Assembly (NCBI GenBank): GCA_949825025.1
Contig: OX463780.1
Span: 40,652,979-40,716,978, forward strand
DNA from: Siphlonurus alternatus
Lineage: Eukaryota > Arthropoda > Insecta > Ephemeroptera > Siphlonuridae
DNA: 64,000 bases
Direction of reading: 5' to 3'
Shown: positions 44,701 to 57,300 of the stretch, piece after piece
Layout of the letters: every line of letters starts with the position of its first letter
How positions within the stretch are numbered: position 1 is the first letter of the stretch
Position numbers and translations under genes: made by a program
The notes under the pieces: model-generated
Seen by the model: the letters and a program-made list of their open reading frames with translations, nothing else
The model's database searches: none
What the model was told of the DNA's origin: nothing

Positions 44701-47700
44701 TCAACTACACGTGTACTTTAGCCAGTAGCAAAGCTCAGATATCAAAACAATGACACTTTTAGAATCACCCAGGTAAAATCCACCAGATGTCCATACCTGT
44801 CTTTATGACGTCAATTACGTAATTTGAGCCTCAAACGCAACATAAAATTGTATTTTGGGACACAATTTCTTTATCAAAATATCTGAATAGTAAATGTTCA
44901 TTTTAATAAGTTGTTTCTCCGTTTTTGAAGAACACATTATATCATCAAGTCCTCTCCGACATGTTTGTTGCTTAAAATACGCAGAACTGACACTTTTTTA
45001 AAATAGTGATTTGATTAAAATAATTGTTTTTTTGCATGTTCGTTCAGATTTGTCACAAATTTTTTAAATAAAAAGATCAAAGATAAGAAAGTTTCAAACA
45101 TAAAGGTAATTAAACTTAAATACCACTAGTAGATTAGTTTACTAAAATACATGGTACGGCCTACTTAAAGGTATGCTTGATAATATTTCCAGCCATACTT
45201 AGGTCTGTTAAATTTAATCATTAATGTAGTTTATTTGAAATCTTGATATTGGCACGTGCAGACGGCTGCAGCTGCGCAGTCATTAGCCCCCCTAAAGCAG
45301 AGCAGTAAGACCCAAACCAGCGAGAGGTGGTTTGTTTCCTCTCAACACCCAGTTATAACTTTCTTCCTTCCCCATCCACTCGACTCGTACAAAAATACTC
45401 GAGGACTCAACCTCCTTGACCTAATAAAAATACACTTCCAGATAGATAACTAAAAAGGAATGTTATAAAGATAAGAAGCATAAAAATGACTTGAAATAAG
45501 TATACTTTTGTCATCTTTAATATTTTTTGCTGACTATGTATATAATGGATAGAATATGAAAGATGAAAAGTTTTTTTGTAAAAGTTTTATTTGCAAAGAA
45601 AATGACATTTGCTTTCTTTTCTATTCTATATTTTACTATTTTTTTTATCGTCAAAACATAGCAATGAATAAAAAAAGTAAGGTATATGATTGTAGTAATT
45701 TAACAGATGACAAATATAATGATTATTTTATAACAATATGATAAACAACATCATTTCTTTTTTTTAAGCGGCCATTTTGTTTAAACCTCCTGTAAAATAG
45801 ACAACCAGTTGTGTATAAATGTACTGCGGGTTGCCTAATAATATCTAATTGTTTTTAATGGGCTGCGCCTTTATTACTTTTTCCAAGAACGTGAATCAAT
45901 TCTTGTAATGGTTATACCAGCGGCACTGGCAGTATTTTATAATTGATTAAAAAAATTAACCTCAAATTATAAATTCTGTAATAATTAACGTTCACAAGAA
46001 TTGATTGTATAATTTATCGTGTGGTAAAAACCATTATTCTCACTATTGTAAATTATTATATTCAAATTGCATTTTTTTTTTAAATATCTATGAAAAAAAA
46101 TCCATTTCAGATAAATTAAAATGTAAAGATTTTTCTTTTACAATTATTTCTTTGTACACTCTGTTAAAAATTCCAAGCATGGTTTTGCGTAAAATCAAGA
46201 AATGGTAAATTTGGGTGACCGTAGAGAGAATTTCAAACTTTTATCCAACCAGATATTGGATACATTCACCTAAGGAAAATGAAAATGCTAATATTGGCTT
46301 CTGTCACAACCTAAGCAAGCAAAATTTGTATAAACTTCCCCCAGAAGAATAAATTTCTATAATATATGTAGATTTTTTTGTAATTAATTTACTGTATTAA
46401 ACACATTCAATTATTTATTTCTAACATGCAATCCATTGTCTCAAATTTTTTTCAACATTACATGAATTGTAGTGTATGAATTTTATATTTCTTTAAATTC
46501 ACAAGCAATTCTCTGTAGTGTATATATTTGTATGCATAGTATACTCACATTAAAATCTGTTGACAAATTTATTAGTGTTTTAAAAATAAAAGTACAAATA
46601 TTTTAAACAAATTAATTATTTATATATTTAATTACATATTAAAATTACATTTGTCAACTTTTGAACTAAATTTTAGCACTGCCATAATAAACTTTTCCTT
46701 TTTTTTTTCTTTTTATGTGAAATTGGTGTCAAGTTTTTCAAAGTTAGTTAAAGAACTATTATTAAAAAAAAAAGTGTAAACAAATGTTGTAAGATTTCAC
46801 AAGAAATATGAAGTTGATATATAAAACAAAAGTTGCAGCTTTACTCTTCATATACAGCCTAGTATAGAGAAGCGGTTTTAACTTTGATGTTTGAAGTATC
46901 CTTTACTGTCACGGTCCCTTACATAATAGTGACAAGAATATATGTCATACAGAAAGCAATGCTCTAACAAGGCAACCCAATGATAGTACAACTGATGTTC
47001 TCTTATTACTGACATATATTACATAATAGAGAGAGAGCTCAATTATCATGCAGTATTATTGTAAGGTTTTGTGCAAGTTATGTTAGGATATTAAAAGTCT
47101 TCTCCTCTTGGTCAGTTGTATCACATTTTATAAAACGAATATATAAGTAATCCTCTTAAACATGAAACCATATGCTGTTGCTACTAATATGTATAACAAA
47201 AATTGTATCATTTCTGTATTATATTTCACTATGTTTTATTTTGGTATGGAATATTTAAGCTGATTTGAATGTTAGTATGATTATACAGTATATATAAAAT
47301 TGAATTATTTTTATATATTTTGTTGTCAATTCTCACAGGTGAATAATTTTGTTTATTAAAATTACCTTCAATATTTTTAATCTTCCTCAACAAATTATAA
47401 ATTAATTTTAGCTGGAGAAATAAAAGTTTTGTAATTTTAGAAAAGAAATCCTCCAATGAAGTTGTATTGAAAAAAAAAATATATTAACTAGAAAAAAAAA
47501 CATTGTAAAATTAGCATCAGCTAGTGTTAGAAGGAATTGTGAGAGCTCAAAAGTTCTGACTTCATCAGCAGAGGTTGCTTGTTTTCACATTGTGGTTAGA
47601 CTGAAATGTGAACACAAAAATAAAATAAAAAAAAATACTGCAAAAGTAGAAAAGGAAGTTGCATGATGAAGTTCTACACGTGCAGTAGTTAAAATAATAA

Positions 47701-48100
47701 AATGTATCAACTCTAACATCATTATAGGATGTCAAAGCCATATAATTATAACGATATGGTCGTTAAAATTAATGCTGGCATGATTTGTTACAATACATAA
47801 TTTTACTCATACGCAAAATATTTAATAAAAAAATAATTTATTAAAAAAAATTACTTATTAATTTATTTTTTAAATTTAATATTGTTGCTGACGTTGCTAT
47901 TGCAGTCAGCTTTATTTTACAATATATTTTCTTATTATTGGTTTTTAATAATATGATTAAAAAAAAAACGAACGGAAAAAGCCATACAAAATTCAATATA
48001 GAAATTTAATCATGGTTTAATTATTGATATATAATGATTGGTAAATATCAGGAAGTCAAAAAGAGAAAATTATTTCCTGTGGTTTCTATACGTACATAAC
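41791..48100. other. Mostly A+T-rich non-coding stretch
   Basis: GC-richer patches at 42290-42680 and 45250-45460 carry domain-free frames of 65-74 codons. The bZIP pair is at 44806. A TAGGTCTGTTAAA at about 45200 resembles one end of MITE D but no partner end was found. Confidence 0.5.
44806..44822. promoter_or_regulatory. Paired bZIP palindromes
   Basis: TGACGTCA (44806-44813) and TTACGTAA (44815-44822) stand one base apart, matching CRE and PAR-bZIP type sites. No coding sequence nearby. Confidence 0.3.
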
Positions 48101-48109
48101 AGCAGCAGC

Positions 48110-48462
48110 AGCAAACTTACTTGATCGCTTTAAGGCCAAACATCCGTGGCACTTGGCGTTGACTTGACAGTCAGAGGAGATGAGCTACATGAGCAGCAGC
48201 CGGCACGGAGGCCGTAATCCATCGTCATGATAGAGATCGATGTGGTAGCAAATACTGGTGTGCGTGTGAGAGAGAACAAATTTGATAGTGCGTATGTGTG
48301 TGAGAGAGATTAACTTGAGAGAGCGGAGTAGCAGGAAGATATTGGAAGAAATAGAGCGAGAAGATTAGACAGAGAAAATTGCAAGTGATGAGAGCAAATA
48401 AAGAGAGGGAAAGAGTCATATTAGAGACAGAGAAGAGAGATTTCATAGAGTTAGAGGACGGG

Positions 48463-48553
<91 letters not shown>

Positions 48554-48640
48554 AGGGAGGGATAGGTGATGTGGTTGATTGTAAATCAACTCGAACATCG
48601 AGCCTACTCTCTCCCAATCAGCGATGTACAGCTGAGCCCC
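48110..48640 (-). other. GC/GA-rich patch, possible minus-strand transcript start
   Basis: On the minus strand a pyrimidine-rich stretch leads to an ATG at about 48230 with a 32-codon frame (MTMDYGLRAGCC...) that stops shortly before a donor-like CAAGTAAGT (around 48118). This looks like a 5' UTR with an upstream ORF, but no protein family is recognised and the repeat content makes chance likely. Confidence 0.2.
48465..48548. repeat. (GA)n microsatellite
   Basis: About 84 bp of GA with one AAAG interruption. It is preceded by 200 bp of looser GA-rich sequence (48260-48460), so the simple repeat sits in a broader purine-rich zone. Confidence 0.96.
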
Positions 48641-49493
48641 ACACTACTCTATCTATATACACCACAGTATAAAATAGACTATAGAGCAGCCAGCCAGCTA
48701 TATGTATACACTGCAAGCAGGGCATACAAGCTTCTTCTTTCCTGGTCGTTTCCATGGAAACCGACAAACACCATTTATGGTCCAGAACTACTACTCAATT
48801 TATGGTGCTTGCTGTCTATATATTTTATAATAACATGATGTACATACTACATATATACTATTATTCATCATGTATATATTATATACACAGTAGTAGTTTT
48901 AGCTTTACTCTACAACTGTGACCTATTCAATGATATCAAAATCTATCGCTAAACTTTCTTGGCGCTTGCTATATAGTGTAAGTCGTATTCTTAGTAGTTG
49001 TATTTCTTCAAAAATAAGATTCAATAAAAAAAAAAAAAGATCGGATGCAAAGAGAAAAATCATTGGTACTTTCTAATAGTTATATACGTTGCAGTATAAG
49101 TATATATTAGGTATTCAATAGACCACCTTACGTTAGATTTATTTTATTTTCACGTCCTTTCTTATTTGTGGGAATTTGCATGTTCAGAACGTTGAGGCAG
49201 GATATTGCAATATGTAGAGAGGAAACAAAACACCAGTGACCTGCATCAGAAGGTCAAAGGCAATATTATTGCAAAATGCAAGCGCAGACCCTTTTTATAT
49301 ACATTAAAGGAGCTGAATTTTCTTTACATACTTGAAGCTTACATGCAGTTATTTCAAAAACTTATGCTGCACCTTTTTTTAATAATATGTAGTTTATAAT
49401 TTTAATTGTATAGTAATTTTGCTAACAAGTTGTAATTAAAAAAAAAAAAAAAAAACAATAGCAGAAATTATACGAATTCATTTTTTTTTTAAA

Positions 49494-50093
49494 GGCTTCA
49501 ACTTTTATAAATATTTTTTATGCAGTAAAACATAATTATGTCTGCACCAAAAGAAACACCACCTCCCCCCTGCTTCCCTGACTTCTAGCTGTTGAAAGTT
49601 AAAGGTGGATTTTCATGAGTGACAAAAGCGAAAGGTGGATTTTCATGGACGATTTCCAGCCTGCGACGCGACGCGAATAAAGCGCACTTGCTGTAACATC
49701 CATTGGCAACCATATTGGGCGATTAAAAGAAAAAGAGCATCGTAATTAACGCGATTACCGGCGAATCCGCCGCCGCATAGGATTTCGCAGCTTTTACGTC
49801 AAATCGCGCCGCGTCGCCGTTGTCGCTCATGAAAATCCACCTTTAAGACGTTCAAAAAGTTGCGTCAAAGACGTAATTTCGCGCCAGAGGGAAGCAGCTA
49901 ATCACAGCGCGCCTCTCTAGAAACCTTCACGCAATTGGCTGCTTCCCTGTGGCGCGAAATTACGTCACTGACACAACTTCTTGAACGTCTTAACTTTCAA
50001 CAGCTGGAAGTCAGGGAAGGAGGGGGGAGGTGGCGTTTCTATTGGTGCAGAAATATGTTTTACTTCATCAAAAAATATATAAAAGTTGAAGCC
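49494..50093. mobile_element. Large foldback element E, interrupted by a nested insertion
   Basis: The arms begin GGCTTCAACTTTTATA and run about 165 bp each to a loop near 49905-49930. The left arm is interrupted by 244 bp (element F plus one TTAA). The arms contain GACGTAATTTCGCGCC and its complement, which looks like joined CRE/bZIP and E2F-like motifs (TTTCGCGCC at 49877-49885, complement at 49951-49959). The C-rich outer arm sections give the region a local GC peak. Exact termini and target duplication are unclear because about 10 bp next to the right end has no match on the left. Confidence 0.75.
49603..49842. mobile_element. TTAA-flanked MITE F nested in element E
   Basis: A 240-bp insert beginning AGGTGGATTTTCATGAG and ending in the reverse complement, with terminal repeats of about 23 bp. 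It is flanked by TTAA at 49599-49602 and 49843-49846. The uninterrupted right arm of element E reads GAAAGTTAAGACG at this place (in complement), giving the exact empty site. TTAA duplication is characteristic of piggyBac and Kolobok superfamilies. A second AGGTGGATTTTCATG lies about 30 bp inside the left end. The interior is CpG-rich, unlike the surroundings. Confidence 0.85.
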
Positions 50094-50137
50094 GTTCTCC
50101 TCCTTTAAATTAATGTTGCAGTTAAGTATTAATTATA

Positions 50138-50468
50138 ATGGACAACTTGCATTTAATTTTTATTGTATTATTTGGATAGAATTCCTTGAGTATTGATACC
50201 TGATAGTATTATCAATTTTTTTCTGATTTTTTTTTGAAATTTTTTGACTCTTAAAATCGTGCTGCAGAACGCTGTAACGACATAGTCATGCAAATATTTA
50301 ACACTCGAGCATAATTATGGAAAGACGTTGCATGACTATGATGTCACAGCGCCTTTTCCCTCGATTTTAAGGGTGCTGATGAAGGGTCCAAAAAATATGA
50401 AAAAAATTGACAACTTAAGGTCTTCTATCCAAATATATGTAATAAAAAATTTCATGAAGGTTGTCCAT
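50138..50468. mobile_element. Large foldback element G with TA flanks
   Basis: A 331-bp imperfect palindrome: ATGGACAAC at the left, GTTGTCCAT at the right, TA on both sides (50136-50137 and 50469-50470). Shared blocks in both arms include TTTGGATAGAA, TCAATTTTTTTC, TTAAAATCG and CATAGTCATGCAA, converging on CTCGAG near 50305. No coding sequence. It lies 44 bp from the right end of element E. Confidence 0.75.
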
Positions 50469-50728
50469 TATTGAGTTTGCTTTTATTTCATAGAATTTCA
50501 GACATTTCTAGGTTCATATAATTTTTAGAAAAAAACAGACTTGTAAGATTTAGTAAGCTATAGTATAACAATTGTATAGAAACAGACTATATAGTATTAT
50601 AACGTTTTATATCTCCCGCAGGCTTTTGACATTTATAGCTAAATAGAGTATACCTATTGTTTGACTGAGCGCTCTGTTTGCTTTTTTGTGCAAAGCTTAC
50701 TAGATATTACAATAGACTACAATCTTTA

Positions 50729-50750
50729 AAAAAAAAAAAAAAAAAAAAAA
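50729..50750. repeat. Poly(A) tract
   Basis: About 22 A. Confidence 0.9.
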
Positions 50751-51289
50751 ATCACATATATTTGTTTTGAATATAATTTGATCAAAACTATATTGAATTC
50801 TAAGATGAAACTAATAATAATTATAAAAACTGCTTGAATTTCTCTTATATGAGCAGTGTACAAACAACCCTTTTTCTCAACCTCTAGTTGAAATAGAAAA
50901 AAATTATACCCTGGAGAACATAGACTACGAGTAAGAGAGGAAAATCGATCTTTGTACCAAACTGTGCTTCAAGTTTAAACGTGGCAACATTGGGTTATAA
51001 GAATGCATATAAAACTATGTTGCCAATTTTATTTATTTTAATTTATAACCCTTTTGTAATAAAAAATAATCTTCTTTTTTTTTAATCCAATTAACATTTT
51101 GTTTGTTAACGATGGATTCAGTAAAGTCAAGAAGGAAAAAGATCGTGTCGATATTTCCTCTCTCTCTCGTCCTCTTTTCACACGGGCTTCAACTTACTGA
51201 CTAGATGTACGGAACGTACATTGCCGAGTCATTAATAACATTCACGCTTTCGTCTCTCCAGTGTCACGCTTGCTCGGTTCACAATCAGC

Positions 51290-51421
<132 letters not shown>

Positions 51422-51626
51422 CTTCTTACGACACTCCCACTCACATTCCTGCTCATTTTTTTTTTTTAATTTTTTTCTTTCAGAATTTTATGATTTTTCT
51501 TATTCATGTGATGAAGAAATTTCTCCACACGTATATATTATGTTTTTTCTTCCAATCTTTGATGCTCATATTGATTGAAAAAATATAAAGTTTAGCACAG
51601 TGACTTAAAATATATTTTCTTATACA

Positions 51627-51746
51627 TGGCGCGATTCACGAAGAAAGATATCCAGGTTTCTCACGAACCACGTTTAGTACCAGCCTAAATCAATGACATT
51701 TCAACCGTGGATATTTTTCTGGATAACTCCTTTGTGAATAGAACTC
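51627..51746. mobile_element. Foldback MITE C, degraded relative of B
   Basis: A 120-bp palindrome-like segment with GGCGCGATTCACGAAG at the left and CTTTGTGAAT at the right. It carries the same internal AACCACGTTTAGT and CTGGATAACTCC blocks as the element at 39.3 kb. The right terminus is mutated and no clear direct repeat remains, suggesting an older copy of the same family. Confidence 0.75.
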
Positions 51747-53597
51747 AAATATTTTTTATTAATTTTTATGTTTCAATTTAGGAAAAAAAATTGTTTACTA
51801 CATTTATATTTAAACTTTTCACTTTAAATGCACTACATATTTGAAAGCAATAAACATTTTTTACAATAGGGAATACGTGGAAATGTTAAGTGCAATACCT
51901 ATTCCAATAAGTTTAACATGGGAATATAGCCTTAGGCATCACAACAAAACTTGAAAAGCACTTATCTGTGCATTGAACTTTGATGCTTATGGTAATATAA
52001 TCCTGGAATAATCATTTCTCATGAAGAAACAACTATAATATTACCAACTTTTTTGTTTTATGGTTTACAGGATACAAAGACGTGAGTTTCAAATGTTGTC
52101 TCATTTATGGTTTTGAGGTTTAGATCTGAAGGTGAATATTATAGTAGCAAAAATATGTTTGTACCTGTTCTTGGTAGAAATACATAAATTTAAAAAATAT
52201 GGGAATGCATGGCTGGCAAGAAGTTTATTGCGAGGGCTTTGAGAAAGAAATGACCAGTGTCTTACAATTATTCAATGGTTTTCTTTTGCAAAAGGGCTGT
52301 CTTAGCGTGATAAACATTGTGTTTCATAGTACTTCCAATTAATATACATAAAATGTACTAAACAATGTCAATGAAATATAATTATTAAAAATATATATTA
52401 TCCGCACAGACTTAAAAAAAAAATAAAACATATTAATCCTATAATATGATTGAAAAAAAAAATAGTAATTTATATTAAAAATAATAGTAATTGATTCAAC
52501 TACATTTTTTATTTATAAAAAAAAAATTAAAAAAAAATTGCATTCAACTTTGAATACATTTATTTAAGATTATGAAAATTACTGCATAAGTTTTTATTTA
52601 AGTTAAGAGCATTAGGCATGATTAAAATTTATACATAAAAGAGAGACATCAACAACAGTATAGTATTCTTTCCATCGCGCACTACCCACAAGCTGTTATC
52701 GTGCAGTGTAGAAGTAATTTGTGTAATTGAAGAAGAAAATAGACAAGGGAGATTGATGTTCCAATATACTTACTTTCATGGCAAACTTTCAAACCGTATT
52801 CTTCATCACTTTAACGCAAAAAAAGAAGTTACTAATTAAATTTACTACTTGTACTATTAAAATGCTTTTCATAAAATTAAAAGTTAGAAATTACTTCATT
52901 AATAGTGTTAATTTTGAACAAAGGAGTTTATTTTTATAGACTATAAACTTTTTATTCTTAATTTTTTTTTACATTTTTGTCAATAGTTTTTTACTTGTAT
53001 TTTTTTGTTATATATATAATATACTGTATAATAAATAAAATGACAAAATTTTCAATAGTGTGTAAATTAAAAAATTACATATTTACATATTAAAACTGGC
53101 AATTAAATCTTACTTAATTTACAAAATAAAAGTATCATAATTTATTTTATTGTTCATTGGATTTGAACAATTGATGGAAATATATACCAGTTGTAAATTT
53201 TTATGTTTTAAAAAGGAAATAACTATTGTGACAAAACTATACTAAAACCTATTAAAATTGTAACTCTTTGAAGTGAAAATGTTTATTCAAAATTATATTT
53301 CTATACTGATTTTATAGAATACTTAACATTGGACAAGCTATAAAATTCTTGTTGATTTCCCTCAACGTTGGGGGCTATTGAGAGTTGAGTGAGCGATCCT
53401 TACAATCAGTCAGTATTAGCTTTAATGTAGTTCAGAAGCACCACTAATCCATGATGACGATGGTTTAATAATAAAAGCGAACGGCAATCTGAAATATATC
53501 TGATGAACTTGCCAGACTATCTCATGAGACTAAAATCCTTTTATATTATTTAAAAAAAGGATTATAACAATATCCCATTGTCTCTATCTCTAGAACC

Positions 53598-53598
<1 letters not shown>
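51747..53598. other. A+T-rich non-coding stretch
   Basis: No supported feature between MITE C and the (AG)n block. Confidence 0.55.

Positions 53599-53689
<91 letters not shown>
53599..53689. repeat. (AG)n microsatellite
   Basis: About 91 bp of perfect AG. Confidence 0.97.
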
Positions 53690-53693
<4 letters not shown>

Positions 53694-54002
53694 ATTTTTA
53701 TTAATATAATTAAGCAAAAGTAATAAAACAATTTTGATGTAATAAAAATTATTATTATCACTACTAAAATTATTATTATTACATTTATTATATTGTATAA
53801 CAATAAAAACAACAACAATAATAACGTAGTAAAAAACCAATTATCTGAATAACCACTTTTTTTTATTGTCCTAGGTTTTTATGAGTATGATATGAGTGTT
53901 AATAGTTTTCAAAGGGGAATGAAGGGGTTTAGTGGTAGTTTGAAATATACTGGGTGTGCTGAGGGTTTCAACTGCCCCGCCCCATCTCATTCACACCCCA
54001 AT

Positions 54003-54026
54003 ATGACGCGCCGGCTGCTACTGCTG
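54003..54026 (+). other. Weak candidate first coding exon (MTRRLLLL) with donor
   Basis: Eight codons from an ATG run in phase into CTG|GTATGT. A GC-box-like CCCCGCCCC stands about 30 bp upstream, inside a GC-richer patch (53950-54130). The Leu run would suit a signal peptide. Too short to prove; no downstream exon identified. Confidence 0.2.
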
Positions 54027-54250
54027 GTATGTAAATAAGTGCGTTCCTCTCTGCTTTATACGTCCATGCTGTAGATGATTGATGAAGCATCTGACTCGTA
54101 CTCTCTTGCACAGCAATGTGTTGTCTCAAACATAAGCAACTTTTTTTTCTTTTGTTTTTATATTACTTTTGCTATAGCTTTCTACTTTCTATATGAGAAA
54201 AATAATTAAAAGTATTACATACATATTAAACTTTTATCACCTGATTGCAT

Positions 54251-54345
54251 AGATGACTCTAAGCCAGGGCTAATTTTGATGTCTTTGAATTTTGGAACAA
54301 TAGAAGTCATCAGAGTTAGCCCTGGCTAAGAGTTAGACATCATCT
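54251..54345. mobile_element. Small foldback element H
   Basis: The left arm has AGATGACTCTAAGCCAGG and continues GCTAATTTTGATGTC. The right arm in complement has AGATGA, ACTCTTAGCCAGGGCTAA and CTCTGATGAC. The arms are about 35 bp around a short loop. A related block (TCATCAGAGTTAAGCCCTGG, then TAGACATCA) stands at 12479-12510. No clear target duplication. Confidence 0.55.
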
Positions 54346-57300
54346 GTTCAATTGGGTGGATAATATATTTTGTAAAAACCTGTTAACAAATAAATTAAAA
54401 TAATGAATATTACGTTTTTAAGGTTGAATATTTGTATTGAAAGTTATGAGTTGTTAGAAGCATATGACGCAATAACTGTTAAAAGATTTTTTTATTCATA
54501 ATTCAGTCGTGTTTTTTTTTATGATCTAGATTTTTTTCAATGTCCTTTAAAAAAGTACAGTATTTGTATCTTAATAATGTTTTAGTAAAAATGGGGAAAC
54601 CTATAAATATGATAAATTTAAATTCAGACATTCAGTTGCATTATATAATTTATATTTACGATTGTCTTCTGCATTTATTGCATGTGGTATATTGAAACAA
54701 AACACGATGCAGAAAAAAAGAGTGAAAATTTTCTAACTTGCATTATTATAATAATTCAGTCTGTATACAATATTAAGAATGCATTTTTTGTCGTCTGTTG
54801 CAAGAGTCTAAAATTATTTTTCAAAGAATTACATCATAAATTTATTAATTTATTTTTATGTTTAAAATAAAGAATTGATGGTAAAAAAATAAAAATTATA
54901 AAACCAATTCAAGTCGAAAATATATTCAAATTTTATTTCAGTGTTTGCTATTTTCATGGGTGAATTGGTATAAATATTAAGTTATTTTAATACGCTTTCA
55001 ATCTTCAACTGTATACATGCGTAGTAGTAAAACTAATAAAAAAGAGAACGCTGACTTCGATCACGGATAAGGAACGAAGTTTCAAAAGAAAAATTCGATT
55101 TTGATTAGAAACGTTGCTCTAATAAATCAAACTTCAATATTTTACTCTTCACATGATTTGTAAGATAAAGCAAAAAGCAGAAGAGAATTTACAGACAGAA
55201 AAGTTTAGTTAAAATATTCAAAACCTCAATATATTTATCATTCTCCAAAAAAGCATCATGCATGAAAATATGGTGCTTAGATTCTTTTTTTATCATCATT
55301 ATGGACAGAGAAATTATTTTATATTGAATTAAAGTAAGGTAAGAATTATTTAATTACTCTAAAAATAAGAGTTTGGTGCGTGAAGTTGACGCCTTAAAAG
55401 TCGGCAACACGCGTGACGTGCCTGCAATACAAGTTGCCTGCCATACAGGGGCTAGCGGCGAGGCTCTCGTGAGACGTCACAAAACTCTCTCTCTATCTTA
55501 AATTTTCATGTCATGCATAACATTATTAAAAAATCGCGTTTTATACATGCAGCATGAAGGAGTTATTAATAAAATATAGTATTCTAATAATTGAAGTTTG
55601 ATATTTCTTCATAGTAATTTAGTGATTTTATGACACGCAATATTGTTGAACTTTGTAGATAACTTTAATGACGTGTTGTTTTTTTGAAAATTATAAAATA
55701 AACTATTGACAGTAGCAACGTTGAGGAAGAAAAGGGAATAGTGTTAATTATTATAAAAAGTTTACTATAAAATAATTTCAAAATTAAATAATTTAGTAAA
55801 AAAGATTAAACAATTATGAAGTAATTGTTGTAATTTGCAACCAGATAGCGTTGCGTATTCCCAGTGGTTATTTCAAACATTAGGATTCTGTTTTACAGTT
55901 CTCAAGAGATCGAATGAACTTGTATGTTACATTACACTAATTATAGTATCAAACATTAATTTAGAACAGCATATAACACTCCATTAATTCATTATATCAA
56001 CATGTTATTTTATATATTGTTATTTAATAAATTAATGCAGGGATTTAAAAAAAAATGAATAAATTATTACTGTTATTAGTGTTGTATGATTGTATTTATT
56101 ACTCTAGCACAATTTATATTAGCTTGAATTAATATTTGTATTATAATATTTCCATGCGAGCACTAGTGGGTTGTAAGATTGAAAATAGAGATAGTAATTA
56201 TATTTATGAAACTAATTAAACATTAAAAATATGTATGCTTTTAAAATAATAACGTTATCTGCATTATATTTATTATTTTTTTGTATTTTTATATAAAATA
56301 TAAACAATGTTAAAGTTATTATTAACATTAAAATTATTGTTATAATAATCATAAAAAGCAAAATTACTTGTTTAACTATTTTTACTTTGCATTATACAAT
56401 ATCACAGAAAGAATAGTATGAAAAACAAGATTTTGAATTAAATTTTTTAAAAGTTTTGTGGACAGTTTTATAAATACAGTACAGTATGTCATGTTATTAC
56501 TAATATTAAAACTGTAAACAAGGAATAAATTAAAATCAAATTATTATACATGGGGAGAATAAAAAAAACGAAGAGACAACAAATATACAACTCCCAATCT
56601 CATTAACAAGCAATATTATTTTTCCATGTGGTTATGTATGAAATGAATAATTATTCAAATTAATTTAATTTACAATCAATTAAATACGACAGCAGTAAAC
56701 ATTACATTCTACATGGTGTACACCGAAGATCATTAAAGTTGAAATTACTGACTGCTTTACGCCCGCCAGATTGAAAAGTTTGATAATTTTTTTGCATTGA
56801 TCCTTTGTCTGAATTAAGGTGTGTGGCTTAATATTTTTGGGGGTAATAAACAAATTGGTGTCTGTCGTTTCAAATTCATGATCGGAAAATGTACGTAATA
56901 ACAGTTAAACGATGAATAATAGAGTAAAATGTAATAATAATAATAAATATATTATCATCATACCATTGTAAATAAATAGCTAATTTTATTATGTATATTT
57001 TGTACATATTATTATAGTTCATAGTAAAATTACTACAACTCCCATTTAAAATGCACAGTACAATATTTTCTTATACACATTCTGCTATTGTTAAAAATAT
57101 ATAACAACTTATAACTACAACTATAGCCCAACTTAATTTTTTTTATTATTTTTCGATGTAATTTAAATATTTTGGTTATACTGCATAGTATAGATATCTT
57201 TAAAACATAATTGTGTAAAAAATTAGCTACGAATTTTCTCCTTCTACTTTCTTTTATTTTTAAATTAAATTCTTTAATGAATATTAGAAATACTATGGAA

